64,000 bases of DNA from Paludibacteraceae bacterium (GCA_017937025.1 JAGBEJ010000004.1:62001-126000); one strand, 5' to 3'. Shown: positions 45,009-55,191, counted from the first letter of the stretch. Program-made: numbers and translations. The notes: generated from the sequence alone by a model not told the origin.

Positions 45009-45662
45009 ATGGAAAAGCCAAAAGTAGATTTCGAGAAGTGCGGCGGATTGGTGCCGGCAATCGTTCAGGACGCAGTGACAAGAAAAGTGCTGATGATGGG
45101 ATACATGAACGAGGAATCTCTACAGAAAACCATAGACACAGGATTAGTGACATTCTTCAGCCGCTCGCGCCAGAAGCTCTGGACCAAAGGCGAGGAGAGC
45201 GGCAACTTCCTTAAACTCGTCGACATAAAGAGCGACTGCGACCAGGACACACTCTTGGTGCAGGCTCATCCGCAGGGACCGACTTGCCACACCGGCACCG
45301 ACACATGCTGGGGCGAGAAGAACGACAGCGACATAAACTTCCTGAGTTTCCTGCAGGACTTCATCGATGACAGATACAAGAACATGCCTGAAGGCTCGTA
45401 CACCACTTCGCTCTTCAAGAAAGGCGTGAACAAAATGGCGCAGAAAGTGGGCGAGGAAGCCGTGGAGACCGTAATCGAGGCGACCAACGGCACCGACCAA
45501 GACCTGATATACGAGGCAAGCGACCTGCTTTACCACCTCATCGTGCTGCTGACATCCAAGGGACTGAGAATCGAGGATCTCGTGAAGGAACTGAAAAAGA
45601 GACACGGCGGCGTGAAAGGCGTGGACTACGGACAAGGTCCACAGTTCCAGGAAAAGAAATAA
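45009..45662 (+). CDS. hisIE: Bifunctional phosphoribosyl-AMP cyclohydrolase / phosphoribosyl-ATP pyrophosphatase
   Basis: Steps 2 and 3 of histidine synthesis on one chain of 217 residues. The HisI half (about 1-115) shows [20 protein letters not shown], the metal-binding [24 protein letters not shown] and the zinc Cys residues in [11 protein letters not shown]. The HisE half (about 120-205) shows [17 protein letters not shown] and [13 protein letters not shown], the MazG-like metal site. It stands 28 bases before an FtsE-like ATPase gene, an unexpected partner; no other his gene is in the window. Confidence 0.95.
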   Translation: MEKPKVDFEKCGGLVPAIVQDAVTRKVLMMGYMNEESLQKTIDTGLVTFFSRSRQKLWTKGEESGNFLKLVDIKSDCDQDTLLVQAHPQGPTCHTGTDTCWGEKNDSDINFLSFLQDFIDDRYKNMPEGSYTTSLFKKGVNKMAQKVGEEAVETVIEATNGTDQDLIYEASDLLYHLIVLLTSKGLRIEDLVKELKKRHGGVKGVDYGQGPQFQEKK

Positions 45663-45690
45663 AAACAAGGCGACACACATATACAACAAG

Positions 45691-46929
45691 ATGGAAGAGA
45701 AAGACCTACTGATAAACTACGTCAACGTGAACCTGCTGCAATCGGAAGTGATTGTGCTGAAGGACGTGAACCTGAACGTTGGCAAAGGAGAGTTCATATA
45801 CCTCATAGGTAAAGTGGGAAGCGGCAAGAGCACACTGCTGAAGTCGTTCTACGGCGAAGTGCCGATAGCTTCGGGCGAGACCGCCACCATCTTCGAGTAT
45901 AACTTGCAGAAACTCAAACGCAAGCAGGTGCCTTATCTGAGAAGACGTCTGGGCATAATCTACCAGGACTTCCAACTGCTGATCGACCGCACTGTGCACG
46001 ACAACCTCATGTTCGTGCTCAAAGCCACAGGATGGCGCAAGGCCGAGGCAGAGGCAAGAATAAAGGAAGTGCTGACACTGGTGGAAATGGAGAACAAGGG
46101 CTACAAGATGCCGCACCAGCTGTCCGGAGGCGAGCAGCAGAGAATCGTGATAGCCAGAGCGATGCTCAACAAGCCTGACATAATCGTGGCTGACGAGCCT
46201 ACAGGACACCTCGACCCAGAGACCGGCGAGGGCATCATAAAACTGCTGCGCTCGATATGCAAGGACGGAACCACCGTCATCATGTCAACACACAACCTCA
46301 GCTGGCTAAGACTCTATCCGGGCCGCATATTCAAGTTCGACGACGAGAAGATGACCGAGATAGACGAAAACGGCAACGAGATAATAAAGGAGAACGCGCC
46401 AAAGCCAGCAGTCGCCGAGACTGAGGAAGAAAAGGAAGAAGTAAAAGAGGAAGAGACTGAAGCAATAGCAGAAGAAGAGGAAGAGGCAGAGGCAGCATCA
46501 GAGAAGGAAGAGGAAAAGAAAGAAGTCGAGGAAAAAGCAGAGGAGACTGAGAATGTAGAAGAAGAGAAAGTCGAAGAACCTGTCGAGGAAATCAAGGATG
46601 AGGACAACGCGGCTGATGAGCCTGCCGAGGAAAAAGAGGAGCAGCCAGCCAAGAAGGAAAGACCTACAAACATCAGGACAACGATAACCATGGGCAACGG
46701 CGAAGTGGTGAGCGGCGTGATAACCGACGACTACGGATTCACCGACGAGGAGCTGGAGCAGAAGACATTCAACCTGAACAAGCACCCGAGAGCCACATTC
46801 AAAGGCGACGGCAAATTCGTGGCGCAGTCGATATACGACCTTGAGGTGAACAACGGCGTTGACGTCAACAAAGACCTGCCTATAGAGAAGGTCGAGCCAA
46901 GAAAAAGGCTTTCGATACCTAAGAACTAA
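45691..46929 (+). CDS. FtsE-like ABC ATPase with a long acidic C-terminal extension
   Basis: 412 residues; FtsE proteins are normally about 220-240. The first about 230 residues are a full ATPase: Walker A GKVGSGKST (40-48), signature LSGGEQQRIVIARA, Walker B PDIIVADEPTGHLD and switch His in STHNLSWLR, closest to FtsE. FtsE with FtsX controls peptidoglycan hydrolases at division. An about 100-residue Glu-rich stretch follows (EEEKEEVKEEETEAIAEEEE is its style), then an about 80-residue basic-to-mixed end with TTITMGNGEVVSGVITDD and KHPRATFKGDGKFVAQ. The last part is an unknown small domain. No ftsX is adjacent. Confidence 0.85.
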   Translation: MEEKDLLINYVNVNLLQSEVIVLKDVNLNVGKGEFIYLIGKVGSGKSTLLKSFYGEVPIASGETATIFEYNLQKLKRKQVPYLRRRLGIIYQDFQLLIDRTVHDNLMFVLKATGWRKAEAEARIKEVLTLVEMENKGYKMPHQLSGGEQQRIVIARAMLNKPDIIVADEPTGHLDPETGEGIIKLLRSICKDGTTVIMSTHNLSWLRLYPGRIFKFDDEKMTEIDENGNEIIKENAPKPAVAETEEEKEEVKEEETEAIAEEEEEAEAASEKEEEKKEVEEKAEETENVEEEKVEEPVEEIKDEDNAADEPAEEKEEQPAKKERPTNIRTTITMGNGEVVSGVITDDYGFTDEELEQKTFNLNKHPRATFKGDGKFVAQSIYDLEVNNGVDVNKDLPIEKVEPRKRLSIPKN

Positions 46930-46933
46930 GATA

Positions 46934-46963
46934 AAAGCAGAGCACGACGCTCTGCTTTTTTTA
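46934..46963 (+). terminator. Terminator after the FtsE-like gene
   Basis: Perfect 10-bp stem AAAGCAGAGC / GCTCTGCTTT with a 5-base loop and T-run. Confidence 0.88.
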
Positions 46964-47048
46964 TGCCATGCTTCGACGGTGTTCCCACACAACAAAAAGA
47001 AAATCAGGCACATTTAAAAGTGCCATTAGCGTTCTTTCTGCACATAAC

Positions 47049-47081
47049 TTGTCCTTGCCTTTCGAAAAAACGTTATCTTTG
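47049..47081 (+). promoter_or_regulatory. Promoter of pnp
   Basis: TTG at 47049-47051, 22-base spacer, TATCTTTG at 47074-47081, 35 bases before the ATG. The -7 box is exact; the -33 box is shortened. Confidence 0.58.
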
Positions 47082-47115
47082 CGACCGAACTAAATAGTCT
47101 AAAAATAAAAAACTA

Positions 47116-49239
47116 ATGAATGTAGTAACAAAGACCATCACAATGAGTGATGGACGCACCATTACAATCGAGACAGGCAAGCTGGCAAAGCAAGCCGACG
47201 GCTCAGTGATGGTAAGAATGGGCAACACGATGTTGCTCGCAACAGTATGTTCGGCAAAGGACGCAGTTCCAGGAACTGACTTCATGCCGCTCTCAGTAGA
47301 TTACAAAGAGAAATTCGCTTCCAACGGACGTTTCCCAGGCGGATTCACACGCCGCGAGGGCCGTTTGGACGATTACGAGATACTCATCTCTCGTCTTGTG
47401 GACCGCGCATTGCGTCCGCTCTTCCCTTCTGATTACCACGCCGAGACAGTTGTCAACGTGACAATGTACTCAGCTGACGGCATCGACATGCCTGACGCTC
47501 TCGCAGGACTCGCAGCCAGCGCTGCCCTCTCTGTGAGCGACGTGCCATTCGAAGGCCCTATCTCAGAGGTTCGTGTGGCTCGCATCGACGGCCAGTTCGT
47601 AGTTGACCCAACTTTCGAGCAGCTCGAGAAGGCTGACATGGACATCATGGTTGCCGCTACACTGGACAACATCATGATGGTGGAAGGCGAGATGAACGAG
47701 GTAGGCGAGGACGACCTGCTCGAGGCTTTGAAGGTGGCTCACGAGGCTATCAAGATACACTGCCAGGCTCAGCTCGAGCTCATGCAGGAAGTAGGCAAGG
47801 CCAAGAGAGTTTACTGCCACGAGGAGAACGACGACGAGCTGAAGGAGAAGGTTCGCAAGGAGTGCTACGACAAGGCATACCAGATGGCAGCTTCTTCTTG
47901 CGCCGACAAGCACAAGAGAGAGGAAGGCTTCAAGGCTATCGTAGATGAGTTCAAGGCTCAGTTCTCAGAGGAGGAGCTTGAGACTAAGGGCGCGCTCATC
48001 GACAAGTACTACCACGATGTAGAGAAGGACGCCATGAGACGTTGCGTTCTCGACGAAGGCAAGCGTCTGGACGGACGTAAGCTCAACGAGATCAGACCTA
48101 TCTGGTGCGAGGTCGGCTATCTGCCTGGTCCTCACGGATCAGCGATATTCACTCGTGGAGAGACTCAGTCGCTTTCTACAGTGACACTCGGAACAAAGCA
48201 AGACGAGAAGATAGTTGACGAGGCTCTGATACAGGGTCACGACAGATTCCTGCTCCACTACAACTTCCCTCCATTCTCAACAGGCGAGGCAAGAACAGTG
48301 AGAGGCGTAGGCCGTCGTGAGGTTGGTCACGGACACCTGGCATGGAGAGCCCTCAAGAGAATGATTCCAGAAGGATACCCATACGTTGTGAGAGTCGTTT
48401 CCGACATCCTCGAGAGCAACGGTTCGTCTTCTATGGCGACAGTTTGCGCCGGCTGTCTCGCGCTCATGGACGCAGGTGTGCCTATCAAGAAGCCAGTAGC
48501 AGGAGTTGCTATGGGACTTATATCAGAGAACAAGGGTACTAACTACGCAGTGCTTTCCGACATCCTCGGCGATGAAGACCACCTCGGCGACATGGACTTC
48601 AAGGTGACTGGAACAAAGGACGGTATCACCGCAACACAGATGGATATCAAGGTGGACGGACTGAGCTACGAGATTCTCGCTAAGGCTCTCGCACAGGCTA
48701 AGGAAGGCCGTCTGCACATACTCGGCAAGATAACTGACACTCTGGCTGAGCCACGTGCCGACCTCAAGCCACACGCTCCACGTATCGAGGTTATGGAGAT
48801 ACCTAAGGAGTTCATCGGAGCTGTCATTGGCCCTGGAGGCAAGATCATACAAGGAATTCAGGCAGAGACCGGCGCGACTATCTCTATCGAGGAGGTTGAT
48901 GACTGCGGAAGAGTCGAGATCGCTGCTACAAACAAGGAGGCTCTCGACGGCGCTAAGGCTAAGATCAAGGCTATCGTGGCAATTCCTGAGGTTGGCGAGG
49001 TTTATTCTTCTACTGTGAAGTCAATAATGCCTTACGGAGCATTCGTTGAGTTCATGCCTGGCAAGGAAGGTCTCCTGCACATCTCGGAAATCGAATGGAA
49101 GAGATTCGAGAGCATGGAAGACACAGGACTCAAGGAAGGCGACACAATCGATGTCAAGCTTCTTGACATCGACCAGAAGACTGGCAAGTTCAAGCTTTCA
49201 CACAAAGTCTTGATTCCAAAGCCTGAGAAGAAAGGTTAA
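47116..49239 (+). CDS. pnp: Polyribonucleotide nucleotidyltransferase (PNPase)
   Basis: Phosphate-dependent 3'-5' exoribonuclease, core of RNA decay. 707 residues: first RNase-PH domain ([18 protein letters not shown]), helical linker (about 230-310), second RNase-PH domain with [20 protein letters not shown] and the catalytic [13 protein letters not shown] and [19 protein letters not shown] stretches, then a KH domain ([18 protein letters not shown]) and an S1 domain ([20 protein letters not shown]). Codon use is strongly biased, as expected of a highly expressed gene. Stand-alone transcription unit. Confidence 0.96.
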   Translation: MNVVTKTITMSDGRTITIETGKLAKQADGSVMVRMGNTMLLATVCSAKDAVPGTDFMPLSVDYKEKFASNGRFPGGFTRREGRLDDYEILISRLVDRALRPLFPSDYHAETVVNVTMYSADGIDMPDALAGLAASAALSVSDVPFEGPISEVRVARIDGQFVVDPTFEQLEKADMDIMVAATLDNIMMVEGEMNEVGEDDLLEALKVAHEAIKIHCQAQLELMQEVGKAKRVYCHEENDDELKEKVRKECYDKAYQMAASSCADKHKREEGFKAIVDEFKAQFSEEELETKGALIDKYYHDVEKDAMRRCVLDEGKRLDGRKLNEIRPIWCEVGYLPGPHGSAIFTRGETQSLSTVTLGTKQDEKIVDEALIQGHDRFLLHYNFPPFSTGEARTVRGVGRREVGHGHLAWRALKRMIPEGYPYVVRVVSDILESNGSSSMATVCAGCLALMDAGVPIKKPVAGVAMGLISENKGTNYAVLSDILGDEDHLGDMDFKVTGTKDGITATQMDIKVDGLSYEILAKALAQAKEGRLHILGKITDTLAEPRADLKPHAPRIEVMEIPKEFIGAVIGPGGKIIQGIQAETGATISIEEVDDCGRVEIAATNKEALDGAKAKIKAIVAIPEVGEVYSSTVKSIMPYGAFVEFMPGKEGLLHISEIEWKRFESMEDTGLKEGDTIDVKLLDIDQKTGKFKLSHKVLIPKPEKKG

Positions 49240-49277
49240 TCAAAAACGAGATTCTTTCTCATAATTTTTCATATCAA

Positions 49278-49310
49278 GGGGTTGCGAAGCCGATTCGCAG
49301 CCCCTTTTTT
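49278..49310 (+). terminator. Terminator after pnp
   Basis: 11-bp stem GGGGTTGCGAA / TTCGCAGCCCC (one G-U) then TTTTTT. Confidence 0.9.
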
Positions 49311-49417
49311 CATGCTCATACCACAAACGTGTGATGCGAAATACAATTCTAATGGTATTCCTCCGTTCTCCCGCCATGCATACTTTTGCATAAAACAAAA
49401 AAGGAAAGGAGGCAAGC

Positions 49418-50311
49418 ATGAAAAACTACACCGCACCCATACTTACATCCACAATCTGGGCACTCTCATACGTGTTCACGACGATAGCCTTCGAATCGTT
49501 CAGCCCCGTGCAGCTGCTCACACTGAGATTAGCCATAGCGTCGTCGCTGCTGGCATTCATCGGCTACCGCAAAGGCGCACTGCAACGCATCAGCAGGAAG
49601 CACATTCCAGCGTTCGTGCTGCTGGCTCTGCTTGAGCCTACAGGATATTTCCTGTGCGAGACATTCGGGCTTTCTTTGTCAAGCCCAGTGCTGGCATCCG
49701 TCATACTCTCCACAGTGCCGCTTTTCGCGCCGTTCATCGCGTTTCTGACCATCGGCGAAAGATTCTCCGCAGGAAACGTGGCAGGGCTCGCAGTGTCGTT
49801 TATCGGCGTTCTGTTCCTCACGCTCAAAGGCGGAAGCCTCAACGCATCGCCATTAGGTCTGCTCCTGTTAGGCGGAGCAGTATTCTTCCTCATTGTTTAC
49901 TCCATAGCGGTCAAAAAGCTGCAGAAGCATTACACGACACACACCATCGTGACCGCGCAGAATACTATTGGAACCGTTTACTTCATCCCTATCCTGCTGG
50001 CGAGCGGCAATCCGATTCCCGAGCATATAGGCGGCAGCGCTCTGGTCTCTGCCATAACTCTCGGAATATTCGCTTCTGGACTGGCGTTCGTGTGGTTCGG
50101 CGAATCGATAAAGAACATCGGAGTGGGCAAAACGAACGCCTTCCTCAACCTCATGCCAGCCGTGACTGCAATCGCGTCAATAGCGATAACAGGAGAAACT
50201 GTCGACGGACGTGGAGTCGTTGGGATTGTCTTAGTGATAGCCGGACTATTCACAAGCCAGGCGAAATGGAATTTCAGTCTCAGGAAAAGGAACGTTTCCG
50301 CGATAGCGTAA
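49418..50311 (+). CDS. EamA/DMT-family transporter
   Basis: 297 residues with ten predicted membrane helices in two five-helix halves, each ending with an EamA signature (TIGERFSAGNVAGLAVSFIG; AITGETVDGRGVVGIVLVIA). The drug/metabolite transporter family exports amino acids, purines, sugars or drugs; the substrate is not known here. A purine-rich GGAAAGGAGG just before the ATG is a rare SD-like site in this window. It is convergent with the Sel1 protein gene, with only 3 bases between the stops and no visible hairpin there. Confidence 0.88.
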   Translation: MKNYTAPILTSTIWALSYVFTTIAFESFSPVQLLTLRLAIASSLLAFIGYRKGALQRISRKHIPAFVLLALLEPTGYFLCETFGLSLSSPVLASVILSTVPLFAPFIAFLTIGERFSAGNVAGLAVSFIGVLFLTLKGGSLNASPLGLLLLGGAVFFLIVYSIAVKKLQKHYTTHTIVTAQNTIGTVYFIPILLASGNPIPEHIGGSALVSAITLGIFASGLAFVWFGESIKNIGVGKTNAFLNLMPAVTAIASIAITGETVDGRGVVGIVLVIAGLFTSQAKWNFSLRKRNVSAIA

Positions 50312-50314
50312 GAA

Positions 50315-51868
50315 TCAGCGGCTTTTAAGTTCAGCAAGCGCGGCCTTGGCATCCTCGTTGCCGGCATCGGCCGAAGCACGGAAGAGTTTGAGCGCCTTAG
50401 CATCGTCGCGCGCAACGCCCCATCCGTTGGCATAACACACGGCAAGGTTATACTGCGCGGCATCGTCGCCTTTGTCGGCGGCTTTCTTGAAGCATTTGAA
50501 AGCCTCGTCGTAATTCTTGGCGGTGCCATTGCCCTCCACATAGCAGATGCCGAGGTTATACACTGCGTCGGCATAACCCTGTTCGGCGGACTTCTTGTAC
50601 CACCTGAACGCCTCGCTCTTGTCCGGAATTATTGAGCCACGCCCTTGGTCATAGCACTGCGCCAGATTATACTGCGCCTCGGCGTAACCCTGCTCGGCGG
50701 ACTTCCGCCAATAGGCTGCGGCTTTGTCGAGGTCGCGCATTGTGCCGGCGCCTTCGCTGTAAAAATAGGCGAGAAGATTCTGCGCCGTCGGGTCATCCTT
50801 GTCGGCGGCTTTCTTGCAATAGTAGAACGCCTTGTTGTCGCTCATGCTCACGCCGATGCCCTCGGAGTAGCACTCCGCCAGATTGGTCATGGCAGTCACG
50901 TCGCCCATGCCGGCCGCACGCTCGTACAAAACGAACGCCTTGTCGAAGTCGCGTTTTGTGCCGTAGCCGTAACGATAGCATGATGCAAGCGCCGTCATGG
51001 CTTTCGGGTCGTCCTGATCGGCGGCCTTAGTCAGCCAGATGAACGCAGAGTCGGCATTCTGAGCCACACCCTGCCCTATACGCATGCTGTTGCCGAGTAT
51101 GTACTGGGCGACGACATCGCCGTTCTCTGCCGCCTTCTTATACCATTTTATTGAAATTTCTGTGTCCTGCTTGACGCCATGCCCGGTCGCATAGCAGTTG
51201 CCCATGTGGCATTGAGCGAATGTGTTGCCGAGCACAGCCGCACGCTCATAGTATTCAGCCGCCTTCTTGAAGTCTGGAGCGACGCCCTGTCCAGTGTTGT
51301 AGCAGTTGCCGAGGAAACACAATGCACGGTCGTCGTCGCGGTCGGCTGCCAGAGTCCACCACTCTATCGCCTCCTTGTAGCTCTGTCTTGTCCCGATGCC
51401 GTCGGCATAACAAACGCCCAAAGCCGTAAGAGCCTCGACATTGCCACGCGCCGCTGCGTCTATGTAATAAAGGAACGCCTTGGCATAGTCCCGCTCCACG
51501 CCATTACCCTCGCTGTAAGCCATGCCTATGGCGTACAAGGCGTTGGCGTTCTCCTTGTGCGCCGCCTCGCGCCAATGCTCAAGCGCCTTGGCATAGTCCT
51601 TCTTCATGCCGTAGCCGTAGTAATAGGAACAGCCCAAAGCGAACTCGGCTTCCGAACTGCCATTGCCGCTCGCCTTGACCCACCACTTGCGCGCCTTGCC
51701 GAAGTCGCGTTTCACTCCGTCGCCATAATAATAGGCATAGCCGAGCGCGGACTGGGCTTCGGGATTACCGTCCTGAGCCTTGCGGATAAAAGAAGACACA
51801 TCAACCTCCTGCCCACAGACAACAGACAAGGCTGCCAAGAACATGGACAAAAGGATGAATCGTCTCAA
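50315..51868 (-). CDS. Secreted Sel1-repeat (SLR) protein
   Basis: 517 residues. Signal peptide MRRFILLSMFLAALSVVCG, then 13 full tandem Sel1 repeats of 36 residues (consensus A-x-x-G-x-x-x-A-x-x-x-L-G-x-x-Y-x-x-G-x-G-V-x-x-D-x-x-K-A, one with an extra residue) and a partial fourteenth (NEDAKAALAELKSR). Such alpha-solenoids are protein-binding scaffolds, and in other bacteria some act in envelope stress and signalling. No catalytic part. Last gene of the run DUF4254 - heptosyltransferase - thiL - rpiB - Sel1, 20 bases after rpiB. Confidence 0.9.
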   Translation of the reverse strand: MRRFILLSMFLAALSVVCGQEVDVSSFIRKAQDGNPEAQSALGYAYYYGDGVKRDFGKARKWWVKASGNGSSEAEFALGCSYYYGYGMKKDYAKALEHWREAAHKENANALYAIGMAYSEGNGVERDYAKAFLYYIDAAARGNVEALTALGVCYADGIGTRQSYKEAIEWWTLAADRDDDRALCFLGNCYNTGQGVAPDFKKAAEYYERAAVLGNTFAQCHMGNCYATGHGVKQDTEISIKWYKKAAENGDVVAQYILGNSMRIGQGVAQNADSAFIWLTKAADQDDPKAMTALASCYRYGYGTKRDFDKAFVLYERAAGMGDVTAMTNLAECYSEGIGVSMSDNKAFYYCKKAADKDDPTAQNLLAYFYSEGAGTMRDLDKAAAYWRKSAEQGYAEAQYNLAQCYDQGRGSIIPDKSEAFRWYKKSAEQGYADAVYNLGICYVEGNGTAKNYDEAFKCFKKAADKGDDAAQYNLAVCYANGWGVARDDAKALKLFRASADAGNEDAKAALAELKSR

Positions 51869-51888
51869 AACAGGAATGTGTGTTTGTG

Positions 51889-52323
51889 TTATTTCTTCAC
51901 AGGGATTTTGTTGACACGGCCTACGTGTCTGCCGCCCTCGAAGTCTGTAGCGAAGAACTCATCGACGATGGCGAAAGCCTTATCGACCGAGATGAAACGC
52001 GCAGGCATTGAAAGGACGTTGGCGTCGTTGTGCTGACGAGCAAGATGAGCCAGCTCCACATCCCAACAAAGAGCACAACGTATGCCCTGGTGTTTGTTGG
52101 CTGTCATGCTGATGCCGTTGCCGCTGCCGCATATAGCCACGCCGAAGTCGCTTCTGCCGCTCTCCACGTCGTCCGCCATTGGGTGGGCATAGTCCGGATA
52201 GTCGCAGCTGTCAGCCGAGTTTGTTCCGTAGTCAGTCACAGTCGCTCCTGCAGCCTTGAGTTTCTCTATAATTTTGCCCTTGAGTTCATAGCCAGCGTGA
52301 TCCGAGCAGATGGCTATCTTCAT
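51889..52323 (-). CDS. rpiB: Ribose-5-phosphate isomerase B
   Basis: Interconverts ribose-5-phosphate and ribulose-5-phosphate. 144 residues from the ATG at 52323 (MKIAICSDHAGYELK), which matches the family's usual start; an in-frame ATG 24 bases upstream adds a tail without similarity. The RpiB signature is complete: SDHAG, YPDYAHPMAD, the catalytic Cys in GVAICGSGNGISMTANK, and the His-Asn-Asp loop ARQHNDANVLSMPARF. It lies between thiL and the Sel1 gene. Confidence 0.95.
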   Translation of the reverse strand: MKIAICSDHAGYELKGKIIEKLKAAGATVTDYGTNSADSCDYPDYAHPMADDVESGRSDFGVAICGSGNGISMTANKHQGIRCALCWDVELAHLARQHNDANVLSMPARFISVDKAFAIVDEFFATDFEGGRHVGRVNKIPVKK

Positions 52324-52376
52324 TTCGCTTAGATTTTTCATTTTCAAAAAAAGTATCTTGTTTTATTCTGTTTTCT

Positions 52377-53408
52377 TTACTGGAATGCGTTCCAACCCTG
52401 GGCTTTCAGTCCGAACTCCTGACCGTCGCGTGTCACGAGATTCATGCCGAGGCTCTTGTCACACACATGACCAATGACGTGCACATCCTCCACGCCCTCT
52501 ATCAAGTCATGAAGCTCCAGCGGCACAGTGAACAGAAGTTCATAGTCCTCGCCGCCGTTCATAGCGGCTGTTGTGAGGTTCATGTTGAATTCCTCGGCTG
52601 TCGCCGCAGTCTGGTAGTCTATCGGTATGCGGTCCTCGAAGACACGGCATCCAACGCCGCTCTGCGTGCAGATGTGTATAAGTTCGGAAGACAGCCCGTC
52701 GGACACGTCCATCATGGCTGTAGGCACGATGCCTTTCTCTTTCAGATGCGATATGATGTCCACTCGCGCTTCCGGCTTAAGCTGGCGCTGCAGTATGTAT
52801 TCCTTTCCTGAAAAGTCGGGATTGACGTCTTCTTCCTTCTGCCCTTTGAACACGGTCTTTTCTCTTTCGAGTATCTGCAATCCCATATACGCCGCTCCGA
52901 GGTCGCCGGACACGCATATCAGGTCGTTAGGCTTCGCGCCGTCACGTTTCACGACTTGTCCTTTCTCCGCCTCGCCAATGGCTGTGATGGAGATTGTCAG
53001 ACCCGTCATCGAAGCTGAAGTGTCGCCGCCGACCAAGTCCACGCCATGAGCCTTGCAAGCCATCTTCATGCCGTCGTATAACTGCTCCAGGTCCTCTATG
53101 CAGAATCGTTTGGACACGCCCAACGAGACAGTTATCTGCTTAGGTGTGCCGTACATGGCGTATATGTCAGAAAGATTGACCATTACCGCCTTGTAGCCGA
53201 GATGCTTCAGAGGCGTGTAGGTAAGGTCGAAATGGATGCCCTCGAGCAGGAGGTCGGTCGTCACCAAAGTGAGTTTCTTGCCGTAGTCCAGTATCGCGCA
53301 GTCGTCGCCAACGCCCTTCACTGTTGACTCATTCTTTACCTCTATGTCTTTGGTCAAATGCTTTATAAGACCGAATTCTCCTAAAGTCGATATTTCAGTT
53401 CTCGCCAT
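52377..53408 (-). CDS. thiL: Thiamine-monophosphate kinase
   Basis: Last step in making thiamine diphosphate: phosphorylates TMP with ATP. 343 residues. Motifs are EFGLIKHLTKDI, the metal-binding GDDCAILDYG and TTDLLLEGIHFD near the N-terminus, VNLSDIYAMYGTP, GGDTSAS, MDVSDGLSSEL and NGGEDYELLFTVP, all typical of ThiL. It lies between the heptosyltransferase (15 bases) and rpiB; no other thi gene is in the window. Confidence 0.95.
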   Translation of the reverse strand: MARTEISTLGEFGLIKHLTKDIEVKNESTVKGVGDDCAILDYGKKLTLVTTDLLLEGIHFDLTYTPLKHLGYKAVMVNLSDIYAMYGTPKQITVSLGVSKRFCIEDLEQLYDGMKMACKAHGVDLVGGDTSASMTGLTISITAIGEAEKGQVVKRDGAKPNDLICVSGDLGAAYMGLQILEREKTVFKGQKEEDVNPDFSGKEYILQRQLKPEARVDIISHLKEKGIVPTAMMDVSDGLSSELIHICTQSGVGCRVFEDRIPIDYQTAATAEEFNMNLTTAAMNGGEDYELLFTVPLELHDLIEGVEDVHVIGHVCDKSLGMNLVTRDGQEFGLKAQGWNAFQ

Positions 53409-53423
53409 TTCGGTTGTTTCTTT

Positions 53424-54518
53424 TTAATTCTGTTTTATTGGATTCTCGCCCAAGACTTTCATCACCTTCTCGACTATCATCTCTGGAGCTATTCCACGCA
53501 CACATTCATAATGCTCGCCCTTGCCGTTGCGGCGGCATGGTTTCTCGCCGAACACCGAGCACGGACGGCACTCCAAAGGCAGCTGCACGGCATTGTCCTC
53601 GCTCTGTTTCCATCCCATGAATCCTGCATACGGATGAGTCGCGCCCCATACCGACACGACAGGAGTCGCCACCATGGACGCCATGTGCATATTGGCTGAG
53701 TCCATAGACACCATCACGTCAAGATGCGCCATGAGGATGAGCTCTTGTGGAAGATATGTCTCTGGCGGCATTGCGAAAACATTGTCATATTTCTTTTGCC
53801 ATGAGTACAAGACGTTCTTCTCGTTTCTTCCGTGTCCGAAGAGGAACACTTTCACGCCACGCTCCGACAGCTGCTTGACCACCTCTTCCATCTTCTTCAT
53901 AGGGTAAACCTTAGAGCGGTGTCCTGCGAAAGGAGCGACACCCACCCAAGGCTGTCCGTCCTTTTTGCCGAAAGTTTCTATCATGTCCTCTGGGACTTCA
54001 GGCAATCTTCTCCAGAAAATGGTGTCAAAATCCATTTTGAACTTGTATCCCAGTTTTCCGAACACATCGCGATAGCGGTCGAAAGAAGACTTGAGGTGCT
54101 CGCCGTAGCTCTTGTAACCGACTTTTGTAAGTTTCCTCTTCAGGCTTCTCTCCTTGTTTATGTGAACAATAGGAATTCTACGGAAAGAGAATCGCAGAAG
54201 GAACGTCAAAAGCCTTGAGCGAAGCACATTATGCAGGTCAGCGACAGCATCCAGCTGGTAGTGTCTCTTCAACTTCCACCAAACTCTGAACACGCCCTTA
54301 AGACCTTTGTCCTTGCCATGTCGGTCGAAGTGCACCATGTGCACGCCAGGGAGGTTGTCGAACATAGGGTCGTATCCGTATGTGGTAAGCACTACCACAC
54401 TTGTGTCGGGATACGCCTTGCGCAATGAGTGCAGCACTGGGACTGTCATTGCGACATCGCCCATGGCCGAAAGCCTGATAACCAATATCGTCTTGGTTTC
54501 TGAATCTGGATAATACAA
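53424..54518 (-). CDS. Glycosyltransferase family 9 (heptosyltransferase-like)
   Basis: Transfers heptose or a related sugar from ADP-heptose to the LPS core at the inner face of the inner membrane. 364 residues. The start is a TTG at 54518: the first Rossmann strand KTILVIRLSAMGDVAMTVP begins at residue 9, there is no ATG before it, and an in-frame stop lies just upstream. Further motifs are VGVAPFAGHRSKVYP and DSANMHMASMVATPVVSVWG, which form the GT9 donor site. It lies 19 bases after a DUF4254 gene, a pairing usual in Bacteroidetes. Confidence 0.9.
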   Translation of the reverse strand: MYYPDSETKTILVIRLSAMGDVAMTVPVLHSLRKAYPDTSVVVLTTYGYDPMFDNLPGVHMVHFDRHGKDKGLKGVFRVWWKLKRHYQLDAVADLHNVLRSRLLTFLLRFSFRRIPIVHINKERSLKRKLTKVGYKSYGEHLKSSFDRYRDVFGKLGYKFKMDFDTIFWRRLPEVPEDMIETFGKKDGQPWVGVAPFAGHRSKVYPMKKMEEVVKQLSERGVKVFLFGHGRNEKNVLYSWQKKYDNVFAMPPETYLPQELILMAHLDVMVSMDSANMHMASMVATPVVSVWGATHPYAGFMGWKQSEDNAVQLPLECRPCSVFGEKPCRRNGKGEHYECVRGIAPEMIVEKVMKVLGENPIKQN

Positions 54519-54537
54519 AGCTGTATGTTTTTAAAGA

Positions 54538-55146
54538 TTACTTCTTGTTGCCGTAAAGTACTGGGTTCAGAGCAGGGTCGTTGTACATCTTCATCTGGCG
54601 GTAAACCTTCATGTATTTGCGTCCGCTTTCGATGTCAGCCAGCAGCTGGTCTATCGCCGAAGAGAGGTCCTTCTGCTGTTCGGTCAGCACATCAAGCTTC
54701 GCCTTGCACTTCTGCAGGTGCTCAGCCGACGCGTCTGTTCTCTCGACCTCGGCGTTCATGTGGTAAATCTTGAGCGCAAGGATTGACAAACGGTCAATCG
54801 CCCACGCAGGAGACTCCGTATTGATCGTTGCGTCAGGGAGCGCCTTCACGCCCTTGTACTTCTCAAGGAAATAGCTGTCTATAGCCTCTACAAGGTCGGT
54901 ACGGTCCTGGTTGGACTTGTCGATTCTGCGCTTAATGGCAAGCGCCTCAACAGGATCTATCTGCGGGTTGCGGATAATGTCCTCGAGATGCCACTGAACT
55001 GTGTCGATCCAGTTCTTTACATAAAGAATGCCCTCTATGGTAGAAGGCTCGTATGGATTGTTGATAGGAGTATCAACATTGTCGTTAACATGATAATCGG
55101 CTATGCAACGGTTGAAAATCACGTTGCTGTCTGCAGAAAAGCTCAT
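54538..55146 (-). CDS. DUF4254 family protein
   Basis: 202 residues, no signal or membrane segment, all-helical. The family is recognised from its start (VIFNRCIADYHVND), the NWIDTVQWHLEDIIRNPQID segment and RIDKSNQDRTDLVEAID. It is widely paired with GT9 heptosyltransferases in Bacteroidetes, so a role in LPS assembly is plausible, but the biochemical function is unknown. First gene of the minus-strand run ending with the Sel1 protein; a -7 box is 38 bases upstream. Confidence 0.85.
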   Translation of the reverse strand: MSFSADSNVIFNRCIADYHVNDNVDTPINNPYEPSTIEGILYVKNWIDTVQWHLEDIIRNPQIDPVEALAIKRRIDKSNQDRTDLVEAIDSYFLEKYKGVKALPDATINTESPAWAIDRLSILALKIYHMNAEVERTDASAEHLQKCKAKLDVLTEQQKDLSSAIDQLLADIESGRKYMKVYRQMKMYNDPALNPVLYGNKK

Positions 55147-55183
55147 AAATTGTATAAATGAATTGTTTTAAGTGTATATGGAG

Positions 55184-55191
55184 CAAATATA
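55184..55191 (-). promoter_or_regulatory. Candidate -7 box for the DUF4254-heptosyltransferase operon
   Basis: Minus-strand TATATTTG, 38 bases before the ATG. No clear -33. Confidence 0.45.

Noticed and set aside
54519..54540. ATG start upstream of the heptosyltransferase TTG
   Set aside because: An in-frame stop lies just upstream and no ATG precedes the first Rossmann strand.
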